Shown: piece by piece, positions 41,101 to 49,175 of the stretch
Layout: each line of letters starts with the position of its first letter
How positions within the stretch are numbered: the first letter of the stretch is position 1
Origin: Helicobacter pylori PMSS1
GTDB taxonomy: Bacteria; Campylobacterota; Campylobacteria; Campylobacterales; Arcobacteraceae
Assembly: GCA_945883785.1 (NCBI GenBank)
Contig: CAMCYD010000001.1
Location: 1-64,000 of the forward strand
Length of the DNA stretch: 64,000 nt
Direction of reading: 5' to 3'
Notes under the pieces: model-generated
The model's database searches: none
What the model was told of the DNA's origin: nothing
Seen by the model: the letters and a program-made list of their open reading frames with translations, nothing else
Program-made: the position numbers and the translations under genes

Positions 41101-42794
41101 TCTAAATCATTCGTTTTAATTCTAAAAACTTCAATACCAAATTTTCTTAAATAATTGTCTCTATTGATATCATCAAGATTATTGTCACCATGCTGTGAAC
41201 CGTCAATTTCAATTACTAACATAGCTTGTTGTAAATAAAAATCAACTTGTTGCTTTGCAAATTCTTTAGATTGAGCTTGAGTTATTTCATAAATTGTAAC
41301 TTCTGGCAAAAGTAAAGATTGAATAAAAGATAATTCTTTTAAATATTTTGGAATAATAATTTCAAAAAACTTTTTCGCAGGATAATATTGTGCCCTATCA
41401 TCTCCCCTAATAATATTCTTCCATTTTGGAGTACTTGCTTCAATAAATGCTATAGAGTTTCTAAAAAAAGGATCTTTTTGTAAACTTCCTAAATTCATCT
41501 GCAAAAATTTAGACATTAAAGTTGGCTTTCCACGTTGAAGGATATTCTTTAAAATAAAAATACCAGGTATATATTTCATGTGTGTTGTTGAAGTATAGAA
41601 TCTATTATCATATAGGTTTTGTACAATAAAATTATGATTAGAATTAGTGTAGTTTGCAGTAAAAAATTTGTTAAAAAATTTGTTTGTATTTTTTTTAGCT
41701 TTTAACATTTGGAATGTTTTTAACAATTTTATATTATGAATTTGCTTGAATGACAAGCTAGAATCAGCATATGAAGTTTTAACTAGAGAGAAGATATAAC
41801 ACTTGACATCAGGATAGTCATGATGAATCGCTCGTATAATTTCATTTGTTGTAGCACCACTTGTAAATACATCATCAATAATTAAAATTGAACTATCTTT
41901 AGTCAAATGTTTAGTAGAAACATCATTATCTAGATAATATTTATGATGAATTTCATTATATCTTTCAATTTGAGTTAATGTAGTGGATTTTTTTGTTTTA
42001 GAATGCTTTTTAAGAAGGTTTGGCAGATAAATTGTTTTTGTAAATTGTGTTATTGAAAAAGCTAATTCATCCAGAGGTGTATTAGTCTCTGTTATTTCCA
42101 TTTCTTCATGCCCAAGGGCTCTTACAACAAAATTAAATTTAGGCAAAAGCTCCACATTTTCGCATACAATTGAAATCCATTCATTAATTACAATAGTTTT
42201 ACGACTTTTAAAATCAAGTAATTTATATTTAATTTCATCCAAATAGTAACCTAAATAAAAGTGATCATCTTCATGCTGAATCAACTTAGCATTGAGTTCG
42301 TTCAAAATAAGAAGTTCAAAAAAGTTATTAGTTGAATCATTTTCAAGGAATTTGATTAAATGAGGTGAATTAAATTTCCCCCAAGGAACACCTACAAAAT
42401 CTATATTTGCATTTACAGCAGTTTTATAATCAAGCTCATCGTCACCAATAAATATAACATCATTTTCTTCTAACGAAAAATATTTTAAGATTTTGGTGAT
42501 ACCTTCTGGGGATGGTTTGTGTAAAGTTACATCATGATAAGCTACTATAAAATCACAATGTATATTAAAGTTCAAAAGAGCATTTTCTAAATACATTTTT
42601 GGAGAATTAGAGAATATTGCTATTAGTATGTTATTTTCGTGAGCAAGATTAATAAGATTAATTGTCGATTGATGTAATGGACAATTTTTTAATTCATTTA
42701 TTGCTGATGACCAATCTTTGTTTTTTCTATATTCTAATAAAGAAGATGTATCGGCAATCGTATTGTCAAAATCTAAAATTAAACATTTAATCAA
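38172..42794 (-). CDS. HAD-phosphoribosyltransferase-DUF559 nuclease-RecQ helicase fusion
   Basis: I place the start at TTG 42794 (MIKCLILDFDNTIADTSS...), which has AAAGGGG upstream and overlaps the DprA-like stop by eight bases; a frame 14 codons longer exists. About 1,540 residues. Domains: HAD phosphatase (LDFDNTIADTSS, FSNS, FIGDDELDYKTA) at roughly 1-150; phosphoribosyltransferase with the PRPP loop LIIDDVFTSGATT near 305-317; DUF559/VSR-like nuclease (LVIEIDGSQHGD, FRIKTNDL) near 525-570; RecQ-like helicase from about 800 (LPTGSGKSICYQ, VIDEVHCLSEWGHDF, GLTATAS, MGVNKGNIHYTIHYGLP, YQEAGRAGRD). The helicase would unwind DNA and the nuclease cut it, while the HAD and PRTase parts may act on nucleotides. 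DprA plus PRTase recalls ShosTA. Confidence 0.8.
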   Translation of the reverse strand: MIKCLILDFDNTIADTSSLLEYRKNKDWSSAINELKNCPLHQSTINLINLAHENNILIAIFSNSPKMYLENALLNFNIHCDFIVAYHDVTLHKPSPEGITKILKYFSLEENDVIFIGDDELDYKTAVNANIDFVGVPWGKFNSPHLIKFLENDSTNNFFELLILNELNAKLIQHEDDHFYLGYYLDEIKYKLLDFKSRKTIVINEWISIVCENVELLPKFNFVVRALGHEEMEITETNTPLDELAFSITQFTKTIYLPNLLKKHSKTKKSTTLTQIERYNEIHHKYYLDNDVSTKHLTKDSSILIIDDVFTSGATTNEIIRAIHHDYPDVKCYIFSLVKTSYADSSLSFKQIHNIKLLKTFQMLKAKKNTNKFFNKFFTANYTNSNHNFIVQNLYDNRFYTSTTHMKYIPGIFILKNILQRGKPTLMSKFLQMNLGSLQKDPFFRNSIAFIEASTPKWKNIIRGDDRAQYYPAKKFFEIIIPKYLKELSFIQSLLLPEVTIYEITQAQSKEFAKQQVDFYLQQAMLVIEIDGSQHGDNNLDDINRDNYLRKFGIEVFRIKTNDLESENEFFFNTINQIKNRINDFIEFQEKRKKSEPQFISLKDYQAAYALNDDYNNTFLKATSIIRIQLVLLELLENGILSFESDWRLEVKLHDVEEFIELAIEDLFIWFQHIYKLQKVPFLRPHYSIQYIHKNKKHSSGNNTIKIDFSLMKRYTDEFQHNQNIIFVRNHYLDEYQYLNLDNATNIDLFKFKPYDYFRISTTTPIDYKFQFGDEGSDYFSLLFFLENIFLQEIPNLDFNEGQLAIIANALSGNDTIGLLPTGSGKSICYQLSALLQPAVSFVVCPIKSLMYDQKADLDSILFHRSNYITSDMESFEKEQVANQFSNGKYLFIFISPERFQTKTFRLELSKINKDLHFAYSVIDEVHCLSEWGHDFRTSYLNLSNTIKRYSPDSRYIGLTATASLNVLKDIQNEFNISQMNVKTPLSYTRKELVFNVIDDQQQKLNAIEKILTNLNEKSSIFAPNGNESKCGIIFTPTVNGKKGCFEVSQHLTQKFQTEILYYSGSVPTINKMPIMPEKEFDIFKRDVQDRFKKNEFTLLAATKAFGMGVNKGNIHYTIHYGLPASMESLYQEAGRAGRDKQKFLTKKAKCIVLFSKEKDENKTILDQLWDPKTNLDQISLLQKKTTGDINTNFFMFANSLDTINNEFKLIRNLFNSYCMTNNTKVESKKLLSNKAKVEKAIYRLNQLGIIKDWTIDNFFSGIFEIEIAEDLSEKTIRNNLLDVIHKYEKDFSFDSFQKDIQSNYYYVLYQNPDRFSEIEKSILVLLIWSYDHFAYNRRQSLKNVYENCLNLSSSVISKDEFKQTLENYFKFNEASFLLQHIADYPYDYTKWFDVFYSKENVLISNSELVALKDQLSRFLESYMSNPGLDFISGLTRLLLSDFDNSDGSLRMSSSIQKIKEDANFDPDFIITNLLTIIQTLNMDTKREMAQFLLGHFHDGEFKYKIYKSLEDDYSAAIIINSYTTRLKKIYQTMGKICQI

Positions 42795-43752
42795 AAAGAC
42801 CCCTTTGTGTCTTTTTTGGTTGTTGAAGTTTCTCAATCATTTCGTTTATCATTGTTGTCACAACACTATAAGTTTCTTTTGAATATGGAATCGCTTTTTT
42901 TTCTGATAATAAATTTTCTATTCCCTCAATTTGTTTACAAGGTATATAAGACAATTTGCTAAGATCAGGACAAAATAAAAGTCGTTCTTCTTTCAAGCAA
43001 TTATGAACAGCATGCATAGTACCGCCATTTTTACTTGTTTCAATTGCAAATACTGCTGCTGCTAATCCACTTTGAATACGATCTCTAGAGACAAAATGTC
43101 CTGGAACAATTTTTGTCCCAGGAGGATTTTCGGCTATCCATAAGCCATTATTCTTTAATATATTTTCGGCTAATTGTCTATTCTTAGCAGGCTGTACATT
43201 TTCAACATCTACTAATATAGCTATTGTTTTTCCATTATTTATTAATGTTTGCTCATGAGCTATGCTATCAATACCAAGAGCTAAACCACTAACGATAACA
43301 AATCCTTTAGAACATAAAAAATCTACACTTTTACGAGTGATTTTATCGCCTAATTCAGTATTATCTCTTGTACCTATTACAGCGATATTATTCCAATTGT
43401 TTAAAAGACTAATATTACCTTTACAGTACAAGAATAAAGGAAAGTTATCTGCCAATAACAAAATTTTAGGATAGCTAGGATTCATATAACTGATTAAGAC
43501 AATATTGTTCGAATTGTAGAAATTTATTTTATCTAAAGCAATTTGGTAATACTTGTGAAAATCATTGGAAATAATCGAATCTTCTAGAATGGAATAATAT
43601 TGGGGTCTAATTTTAGTCGCCAAAAGTGAAAGATTTAAATCTAATAATGAATCACAATCATCTTCACTCATTGTGTGTATTATGTCTTTGATTGTTTTTG
43701 GACCTATGCCTTTAAGCATAGTCATTGCAAGAATTTCTGTATCGCAAATCAT
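42787..43752 (-). CDS. DprA/Smf-like protein
   Basis: I choose ATG 43752 (MICDTEILAMTMLKGIGP...), which has AGGG upstream; the frame extends ten codons further to a GTG. The 321-residue product has an N-terminal helix-hairpin-helix (LKGIGPKTIKDI) and a DprA Rossmann fold: IAVIGTRDNTELGD, FVIVSGLALGIDSIAHEQTL, FVSRDRIQSGLAAAVFAIET and GGTMHAV. DprA normally binds single-stranded DNA and loads RecA during transformation. Defence versions such as ShosA act as antitoxins or DNA sensors. Its eight-base overlap with the PRTase/helicase fusion gene shows tight coupling. It is probably the sensor or antidote of the operon. Confidence 0.8.
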   Translation of the reverse strand: MICDTEILAMTMLKGIGPKTIKDIIHTMSEDDCDSLLDLNLSLLATKIRPQYYSILEDSIISNDFHKYYQIALDKINFYNSNNIVLISYMNPSYPKILLLADNFPLFLYCKGNISLLNNWNNIAVIGTRDNTELGDKITRKSVDFLCSKGFVIVSGLALGIDSIAHEQTLINNGKTIAILVDVENVQPAKNRQLAENILKNNGLWIAENPPGTKIVPGHFVSRDRIQSGLAAAVFAIETSKNGGTMHAVHNCLKEERLLFCPDLSKLSYIPCKQIEGIENLLSEKKAIPYSKETYSVVTTMINEMIEKLQQPKKTQRGLFD

Positions 43753-44057
43753 ATGAATAACCCTAACTATAAAATCTTGCACTAATTTAAATAAAGACTT
43801 GGCAGCTATCTAAAGTGAAGAATATTCTAACATAAATAGCTTTTAAAATATTCATCGTATTGAGTATAAAAACTTAATTTTAATAAATTATTTTTGCTAT
43901 CCAAAATGTGTTTGTTGTACTACTTATTTATAAAAGCAGTAAAAACATATTCTAAAGAGCAATTAGGAAGAGATTTGATTGCCTTCCAAAATATGATTGT
44001 ATGATTTTATAAGTCCAAATGAATTTGAAAAAAGATACAATGAAAAGAGGATGGTTT
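43753..44057. other. Divergent promoter region with two CAAAATRTG motifs
   Basis: No gene fits here. TCCAAAATGTG (43900-43910) and TCCAAAATATG (43985-43995) match the island-wide motif. The second is followed by TATGAT about 12 bp downstream, before the J-domain gene. Confidence 0.45.
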
Positions 44058-46076
44058 ATGGAAAAAATCAAAGATAGTTTAGAAACATTTTTTACAATTT
44101 GGGGAATTCTTTTAATTGTTAATCAAGCTGTTATATTTGGAGGCTGTTTTAATCCATTGTGTATATTTGCTGCATTACCTCATACAGGAGTAATAGCATT
44201 TTACTTAACACTTTTAATCTCTAATGAGGACAATACTTTAAAATATAATGAAGTTGATACACAACCGCAATACGACAAAACAAAAGTTCATGCGGCAAAT
44301 CCTTTCATCAATAACAAAAAGGAGACAGAAAAAAACACTGATTATGTTGCTAATATAGGTCTTATCTTTACAAATAAGTTAATTATTACCCAAGATAAAA
44401 TAACTTGGAAAAATACAACTTTCTTATTGAATGAAATAACCGAGTTATCATGGGGGATACTAGAATATACAGACACAGGTTGGGGAACAACAAAAACAAC
44501 CTACTATATAAATTTTAAAGATAATAATGTTATTGCTAATATTGTAGTCGATAAAAAAAGAATATATGATGAAATAATTTCTAGATTAAATTTAGCCGTA
44601 GGTCAACGTATTACGAATGATTGGATAGAGTTTTTTAATAATGATAAAGTCAAAAGTTACAATAATGCAATTATTCATAATGATGGTGTAATTATTCGAA
44701 AAAAAACTTTTTACCCCCCAGTGAAAAAGATGTTTTATTGGAATGAAATAGTTGCTACTGCCAGAAATGGTAATTTTATCATTGAAGCAATAGAAGACAA
44801 AAAATTTAATGTAGAAATAAGCTTTAGAAATTTTTATAATATTTATTTTCTTAAGAATTTAATTTTAATGGTGAAAGAAAATCAAAATATTACAAAAATA
44901 AGTGATTTGAAGAATATAAATCATAATCGAGATATTCAAAAGTTGAATTATGTACTCAAATCCCTAGAATTAAGTCTCCAAAATGTAATTGAGAAAAGAG
45001 CAGAGTATCTAAATAATATAAAAGAATTCAAAAATACATACAATCTCAATCTTGGAGAACTTATAAGAAGCATTTTTATTTTAAAAAAAGAGATTCTTTA
45101 TCAACAGATTATCAAATTGGAACAATTTGGAGAGCCGTATAAAAGTAATTTTAAAATATTTGAAGAGTTTAAAGGGACTATTAATGAGTTTGAAAGGAAA
45201 GAAGAGTACGTTGAAGATTACAGGATAAAAATGATGTACGAAGAAGCAAAAGTAAATTTTGATGAGTATGAAAATGAATACAAACAATCAAAAGAAAACC
45301 AAAAAGATGTGTTGCAACTAAGCGATGATGAAAAAGTTGAAATTAAAGAACTTTTCAAAAAAGCAATAAGACGGTTCCATCCTGATATAGTTCCTGATGA
45401 GTTTAAAGAAAAAACAACGAAAATTATACAGCAATTTAATGATGCCTATAGTAATAAAAATTTAAAAAAAGTTAAAGAGATAGTCTCAAGTTTAGAAAAT
45501 GACTTTGTTTTTGAATTTGCAAGTAATATTATAGAAGACAAAATTGAACTCCAAGAAAAAATCAATGAGTACAAGCAAAATATAAAAGAAATAGAAGATG
45601 AGATAGCTCGTATTGTTGAGGATGATACTTTTCAAACTATAAGTGAAATTGATGATTGGAATTCCTATTTCGAAGCACGTAATAGGGATCTTGAAAAGGG
45701 AAAAGAGATTCTTGTAGAAGAATTTAAAATTATTTTCGAAGATAAGATCAAAAGGCATATTAAGGATAATCTTAGATCAGATAAATTTGATGGGTTGCTA
45801 ATTGATAGATATAATATTGAAATACTTGAAATTCAAAATAACACTGCCTATCTAAAGACTAAATATACTGGTTTAATTCCAATATATAGTTATGTGAATA
45901 TAGAAGCAGCAATTAAAGATAAAACACATTTTCAATGTATTTTGGAAAATCCTTTTTGTAAAGTTGTACTTTTGGATGACTATTTCGGTATACGAGGATT
46001 TGGGATTAATTCGAATGAATATAAAGAATTAAATACTGGAAATGACATAGAATATCAGAAAATATTACAATTATAA
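44058..46076 (+). CDS. Membrane-anchored J-domain/coiled-coil protein (paralogue A)
   Basis: I place the start at ATG 44058 (MEKIKDSLETFFTIWGILLI...), because it has AGAGGA upstream and aligns with the paralogue at 63569; the frame opens 13 codons earlier. About 672 residues. Two N-terminal transmembrane helices surround a conserved FGGCFNPLCI loop. A PH-like strand-rich region (residues 85-260) follows, then long coiled coils. Near residues 425-475 comes a J-domain-like unit (ELFKKAIRRFHPDIVPDE) with the HPD motif that stimulates Hsp70. The C-terminal 80 residues are strand-rich. Its function is probably to recruit a chaperone to a membrane complex. Confidence 0.65.
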   Translation: MEKIKDSLETFFTIWGILLIVNQAVIFGGCFNPLCIFAALPHTGVIAFYLTLLISNEDNTLKYNEVDTQPQYDKTKVHAANPFINNKKETEKNTDYVANIGLIFTNKLIITQDKITWKNTTFLLNEITELSWGILEYTDTGWGTTKTTYYINFKDNNVIANIVVDKKRIYDEIISRLNLAVGQRITNDWIEFFNNDKVKSYNNAIIHNDGVIIRKKTFYPPVKKMFYWNEIVATARNGNFIIEAIEDKKFNVEISFRNFYNIYFLKNLILMVKENQNITKISDLKNINHNRDIQKLNYVLKSLELSLQNVIEKRAEYLNNIKEFKNTYNLNLGELIRSIFILKKEILYQQIIKLEQFGEPYKSNFKIFEEFKGTINEFERKEEYVEDYRIKMMYEEAKVNFDEYENEYKQSKENQKDVLQLSDDEKVEIKELFKKAIRRFHPDIVPDEFKEKTTKIIQQFNDAYSNKNLKKVKEIVSSLENDFVFEFASNIIEDKIELQEKINEYKQNIKEIEDEIARIVEDDTFQTISEIDDWNSYFEARNRDLEKGKEILVEEFKIIFEDKIKRHIKDNLRSDKFDGLLIDRYNIEILEIQNNTAYLKTKYTGLIPIYSYVNIEAAIKDKTHFQCILENPFCKVVLLDDYFGIRGFGINSNEYKELNTGNDIEYQKILQL

Positions 46077-46094
46077 AAGAACTAAGGATTTTTA

Positions 46095-47432
46095 ATGTTT
46101 TTGATTCATTTTAAAAGGTTTATACTTTGGATAATGGCTACCGTTTTAATTGGAATAGTAATTAGTTTAGCTTCAATTTTTAGCAGAGAATTAACATTAA
46201 ATACTGTAAAAATAAATGAGTTTAAAATTTATTATTCATTTTTAAATCAAGAAACAAAGCATAATGAAGTTTTGGTAAAATCCCAATTTGATATTTTATT
46301 ATCTCCTAAAAAGTTTCCATTATTACCAATTGCACTAATAGGAAAAGACACTTGTATTGACAATGTCAATAAATATTATAATGACCGTTTTAATCTTTCA
46401 ATTTGCAATAATTTGTCATACAATCAATTGAAAAGTAATGAAATTGAAGTGCAACAATATTATGATTCGCAAATCATAGTCTATAAGAAGCAGTATTTTT
46501 TATTTAAAGAGTTAGAACACACTAATAGTTTTTTAGTTGCAAGAATTAATGATTATTACGCCAAAAATGATTTTTCTAGATTTTTAATCTTTTTATCCTC
46601 AAAGGAAGGGTTGTCTTGGCTGACATCTTATAATTCGTTTCAAACATTTTTATCAAAAACCCAATTTATCTGGTTTATACTTCTTCCTCTCTCAGTTGTT
46701 TTATATTTAGTCTTAACAATGTATTTTTTAAATAAAACAAAAAAATTTAATGCTTTAAATTTTGAAAAAGAACAACTAGTTCAAAAATGGGGTGAAATAA
46801 ATAACGATATAAAAAACTTATCAAGCGAACAAGATGATTTAGAAACTAAAATTAATGAACAAGGAAAAAATTCAATTGCTTCAGAAGTTTCATTAGAAGA
46901 TTTGCAGAGTAAACTAGATGTAGTTATAGAAAAGAAAAATAATTTAATTAAGAGTTTAAAAGCAATAGAAGAAAAAGAGGAAATTTTATTTCAAAAAATA
47001 AATAATGCTTTGAAAAATATCACAACTCAAGAGAAAGAGAACATTTTAAAAAATATACAAGTGAAGCAATCTCAGATTGATCAATTATGGAAATATACTC
47101 CAACTTGGCAGGAGAGACATTTGATTGAAAATAATGTCTCTTTACGAGATGATTTTACCCCTTTTACAATCAGTCAAGCTTTTATATGTTTTGAGCAAAT
47201 CATTGAAAGTATCGTAGTAAAAATTAATGATGAATATAAAGATAAGAATTTAATAGAACAAATCAATATTATTTTTGAGAATAATCTTTGGCCTGCTCAA
47301 TTTGAACAACAATTGCACTCAATTAGAATAGCTAGAAATAAATGGTTTCATCATGGTAAAGAACCAAGTAAAGAAGTTTTTATTTCATTATTAGATGTCT
47401 TGGATAAAACAAATACTCGTCCATTGTTGTAA
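46095..47432 (+). CDS. Membrane coiled-coil protein with C-terminal HEPN-like domain
   Basis: A 445-residue protein 18 bp after the J-domain gene and probably co-transcribed. Transmembrane helices at about 9-30 and 196-216 enclose an extracytoplasmic domain. A long coiled coil (KEQLVQKWGEINNDIKNLSS and following, 225-330) leads to a C-terminal helical domain with RIARNKWFHHGKE near residue 418. RNKWFH fits the R-x4-H catalytic pattern of HEPN RNases, and the context resembles Swt1/DUF4145-type HEPN domains. This suggests an RNase effector held at the membrane, but the domain could be non-catalytic. Confidence 0.55.
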   Translation: MFLIHFKRFILWIMATVLIGIVISLASIFSRELTLNTVKINEFKIYYSFLNQETKHNEVLVKSQFDILLSPKKFPLLPIALIGKDTCIDNVNKYYNDRFNLSICNNLSYNQLKSNEIEVQQYYDSQIIVYKKQYFLFKELEHTNSFLVARINDYYAKNDFSRFLIFLSSKEGLSWLTSYNSFQTFLSKTQFIWFILLPLSVVLYLVLTMYFLNKTKKFNALNFEKEQLVQKWGEINNDIKNLSSEQDDLETKINEQGKNSIASEVSLEDLQSKLDVVIEKKNNLIKSLKAIEEKEEILFQKINNALKNITTQEKENILKNIQVKQSQIDQLWKYTPTWQERHLIENNVSLRDDFTPFTISQAFICFEQIIESIVVKINDEYKDKNLIEQINIIFENNLWPAQFEQQLHSIRIARNKWFHHGKEPSKEVFISLLDVLDKTNTRPLL

Positions 47433-47453
47433 AATTGATCATAGTTTAAATCA

Positions 47454-47471
47454 TACAAAATTAGTTTTGTA
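47454..47471. terminator. Weak hairpin after the HEPN-like gene
   Basis: TACAAAA and TTTTGTA are inverse arms around TTAG, 22 bp past the stop. It is AT-rich, so terminator strength is doubtful. Confidence 0.3.
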
Positions 47472-47504
47472 CAAATAATTTTCCTCGGGTTAATAATTTT
47501 TTTT

Positions 47505-47538
47505 TCGTCCAAAATATGTCCATCTCTTTTTTTATACT
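47505..47538 (+). promoter_or_regulatory. Island promoter: CAAAATATGTCC motif plus TATACT
   Basis: TCGTCCAAAATATGTCCATCT (47505-47525) is followed seven bases later by TATACT (47533-47538). The same arrangement with the same spacing occurs at 51876-51909. Confidence 0.55.
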
Positions 47539-47567
47539 TCTTTATCCCAAAAGGAAAGGAAAAAGAG

Positions 47568-48014
47568 ATGAACAACAGTTTGAAAATTACAGCATTTGCA
47601 CTATGTGGTGCTTTTGTGTTTACAGGGTGTAGCGCAAATGGTCCGCAGTTTACAAAGTTTGATACTCCTAAAGATGATAAATCTTTAGTATATGTGTATA
47701 GAACTTCAGGATTGGGTGGAGCAATCACTCCAAAAATCCATCAAACAGATCTTACTACCAATGAAGATAAAGTTATTGGATATGTAGAGCCGTCTGGATA
47801 TATTAAGGCAGAGATTAAAGATGGTGATTACCAATTTTGGGCAAAAACAGAAGCCAAAAATGAAGTGGACTTGAAAATCGAAAAAAATAAAATTTACTGT
47901 ATTGAAAGCTACATTACAATGGGATTTTTTGTAGGTCATCCACAATTTAAACTCATTCCACTTGATAAGTGTGAAGCAGAAATCAAAACAACAAAATTAA
48001 CAATACAGGAATAA
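47568..48014 (+). CDS. DUF2846-like lipoprotein
   Basis: A 148-residue protein with a signal peptide and lipobox FTGC (Cys20), so it is lipid-anchored in the envelope. Then comes a strand-rich DUF2846 domain (KSLVYVYRTSGLGGAITPKI, DGDYQFWAKTEAKNEVDLKI). The family role is unknown. AAAGGAAAGG precedes the ATG. It opens an operon with an outer-membrane protein and SSB, under a CAAAATATG/TATACT promoter. Confidence 0.7.
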   Translation: MNNSLKITAFALCGAFVFTGCSANGPQFTKFDTPKDDKSLVYVYRTSGLGGAITPKIHQTDLTTNEDKVIGYVEPSGYIKAEIKDGDYQFWAKTEAKNEVDLKIEKNKIYCIESYITMGFFVGHPQFKLIPLDKCEAEIKTTKLTIQE

Positions 48015-48018
48015 AACA

Positions 48019-48639
48019 ATGAAAAAGAACTTAGCAATAATCGGTATGATTGGAATAATGGCATCAAATGCAAATGCAGTTGAGGATAAAAACTTGTATC
48101 TTGGATTTGGACTTTCAAAAGGAAGTGGAACTCAAACAAGAGAGTATGCTAATACATATTACACATATCCTGGTACATACACAACAGACTACGATGCAAG
48201 TGGTAAAACACTCAAATTGGGATATATCTTCGAATCTAAAAATAGATTTGAATTTAGTATTAGCACATTTGATGCAAAAAGAACAGCTGGTAATAGTTTT
48301 GCAATGAATACAAATGATACTCAAAATTCTAAATTTGTAGGATATGATTTGGACTGGTTATTTACATTTAGAAATAAAGAAGCACTTCAACCATATCTAG
48401 GTGTTGGATTTGGAATCTATAAAGATAATGATATAGATGGATACAATACAACTACACATAGTACAGAAACAGTAACAGGTTTGGCACTTAATCTTATGGG
48501 TGGAGCAACTTACCATTTTAATGACACTTTTGAACTTGAAGCAGCTTATAAATCGAAATATATTGGATGGAATTTAGAAAATCCAGATATGAAAGAGAAT
48601 ATTGGAAGTCTTTATTTTGGGGCAAATATAAAATTCTAA
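48019..48639 (+). CDS. Outer-membrane beta-barrel protein
   Basis: A 206-residue protein with a signal peptide (residues 1-20, MASNANA cleavage) and alternating strand patterns (KNLYLGFGLSKGSG, LKLGYIFESKNRFEFSISTF, YLGVGFGIYKDND). It ends in LYFGANIKF, a typical C-terminal aromatic barrel-assembly signal. Size and layout fit eight-stranded OmpA/OmpW-like porins. It follows the lipoprotein gene by four bases, and both may sit together at the outer membrane. Confidence 0.7.
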   Translation: MKKNLAIIGMIGIMASNANAVEDKNLYLGFGLSKGSGTQTREYANTYYTYPGTYTTDYDASGKTLKLGYIFESKNRFEFSISTFDAKRTAGNSFAMNTNDTQNSKFVGYDLDWLFTFRNKEALQPYLGVGFGIYKDNDIDGYNTTTHSTETVTGLALNLMGGATYHFNDTFELEAAYKSKYIGWNLENPDMKENIGSLYFGANIKF

Positions 48640-48654
48640 TACAAGAGGTAAATG

Positions 48655-49101
48655 ATGTACAATAAAATTATTCAAATAGGAAATCTAACAAGAGATATAG
48701 AGATTCAATATCTCAATGGTGGTTCAGCATTAGCTAAAGGTGCAATAGTTACAACTTATAAATTCAAAGCTCAAGATGGGACTCAAAAAGATGAAGTTTG
48801 TTTCTTAGATTTTATGATATTTGGAAAAATAGCTGAAATTGCACATCAATACCTCAAAAAAGGTTCTAAAGTGATGTTTGAAGGTCGTTTAGTATTTGAT
48901 CAATGGACAGGACAAGATGGACAACAAAAATCAAAACATAGTATGCGAGTAGAAACTATGAAGATGTTAGATGGTAAAAATGACCTTCCAAATAATACAA
49001 ATACTCCAACTAGTTCAATTCCAGAACATCAAAAAGAAGTAACCACAGTAATGAAAAAGAAAATACCCATAGAAATTGATTTAGATGAACCACCATTTTA
49101 A
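48655..49101 (+). CDS. ssb: Single-stranded DNA-binding protein
   Basis: About 148 residues; of two adjacent ATGs (48652 and 48655) I chose the second. The OB fold (KIIQIGNLTRDIEIQYLNGG, EVCFLDFMIFGKIAEIAHQY, KGSKVMFEGRLVFDQW) is followed by a polar linker and the acidic tip DEPPF, which binds SSB partner proteins. It protects single-stranded DNA during replication and repair. Plasmid-borne copies are common and help on transfer or under SOS. It is odd that it shares an operon with two envelope proteins. Confidence 0.9.
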   Translation: MYNKIIQIGNLTRDIEIQYLNGGSALAKGAIVTTYKFKAQDGTQKDEVCFLDFMIFGKIAEIAHQYLKKGSKVMFEGRLVFDQWTGQDGQQKSKHSMRVETMKMLDGKNDLPNNTNTPTSSIPEHQKEVTTVMKKKIPIEIDLDEPPF

Positions 49102-49111
49102 CAATGACATA

Positions 49112-49132
49112 CATAGACAAAATATGTCTATG
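49112..49132. promoter_or_regulatory. Perfect operator dyad before the island WYL regulator
   Basis: CATAGACA-AAATA-TGTCTATG is an exact inverted repeat of 8-base arms. It covers the -35 region of a TATAAT box at 49141-49146 and contains the island motif CAAAATATG. Confidence 0.65.
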
Positions 49133-49175
49133 TTATTTGATATAATTACATGATATAAAAATAAGGATAATTAAA

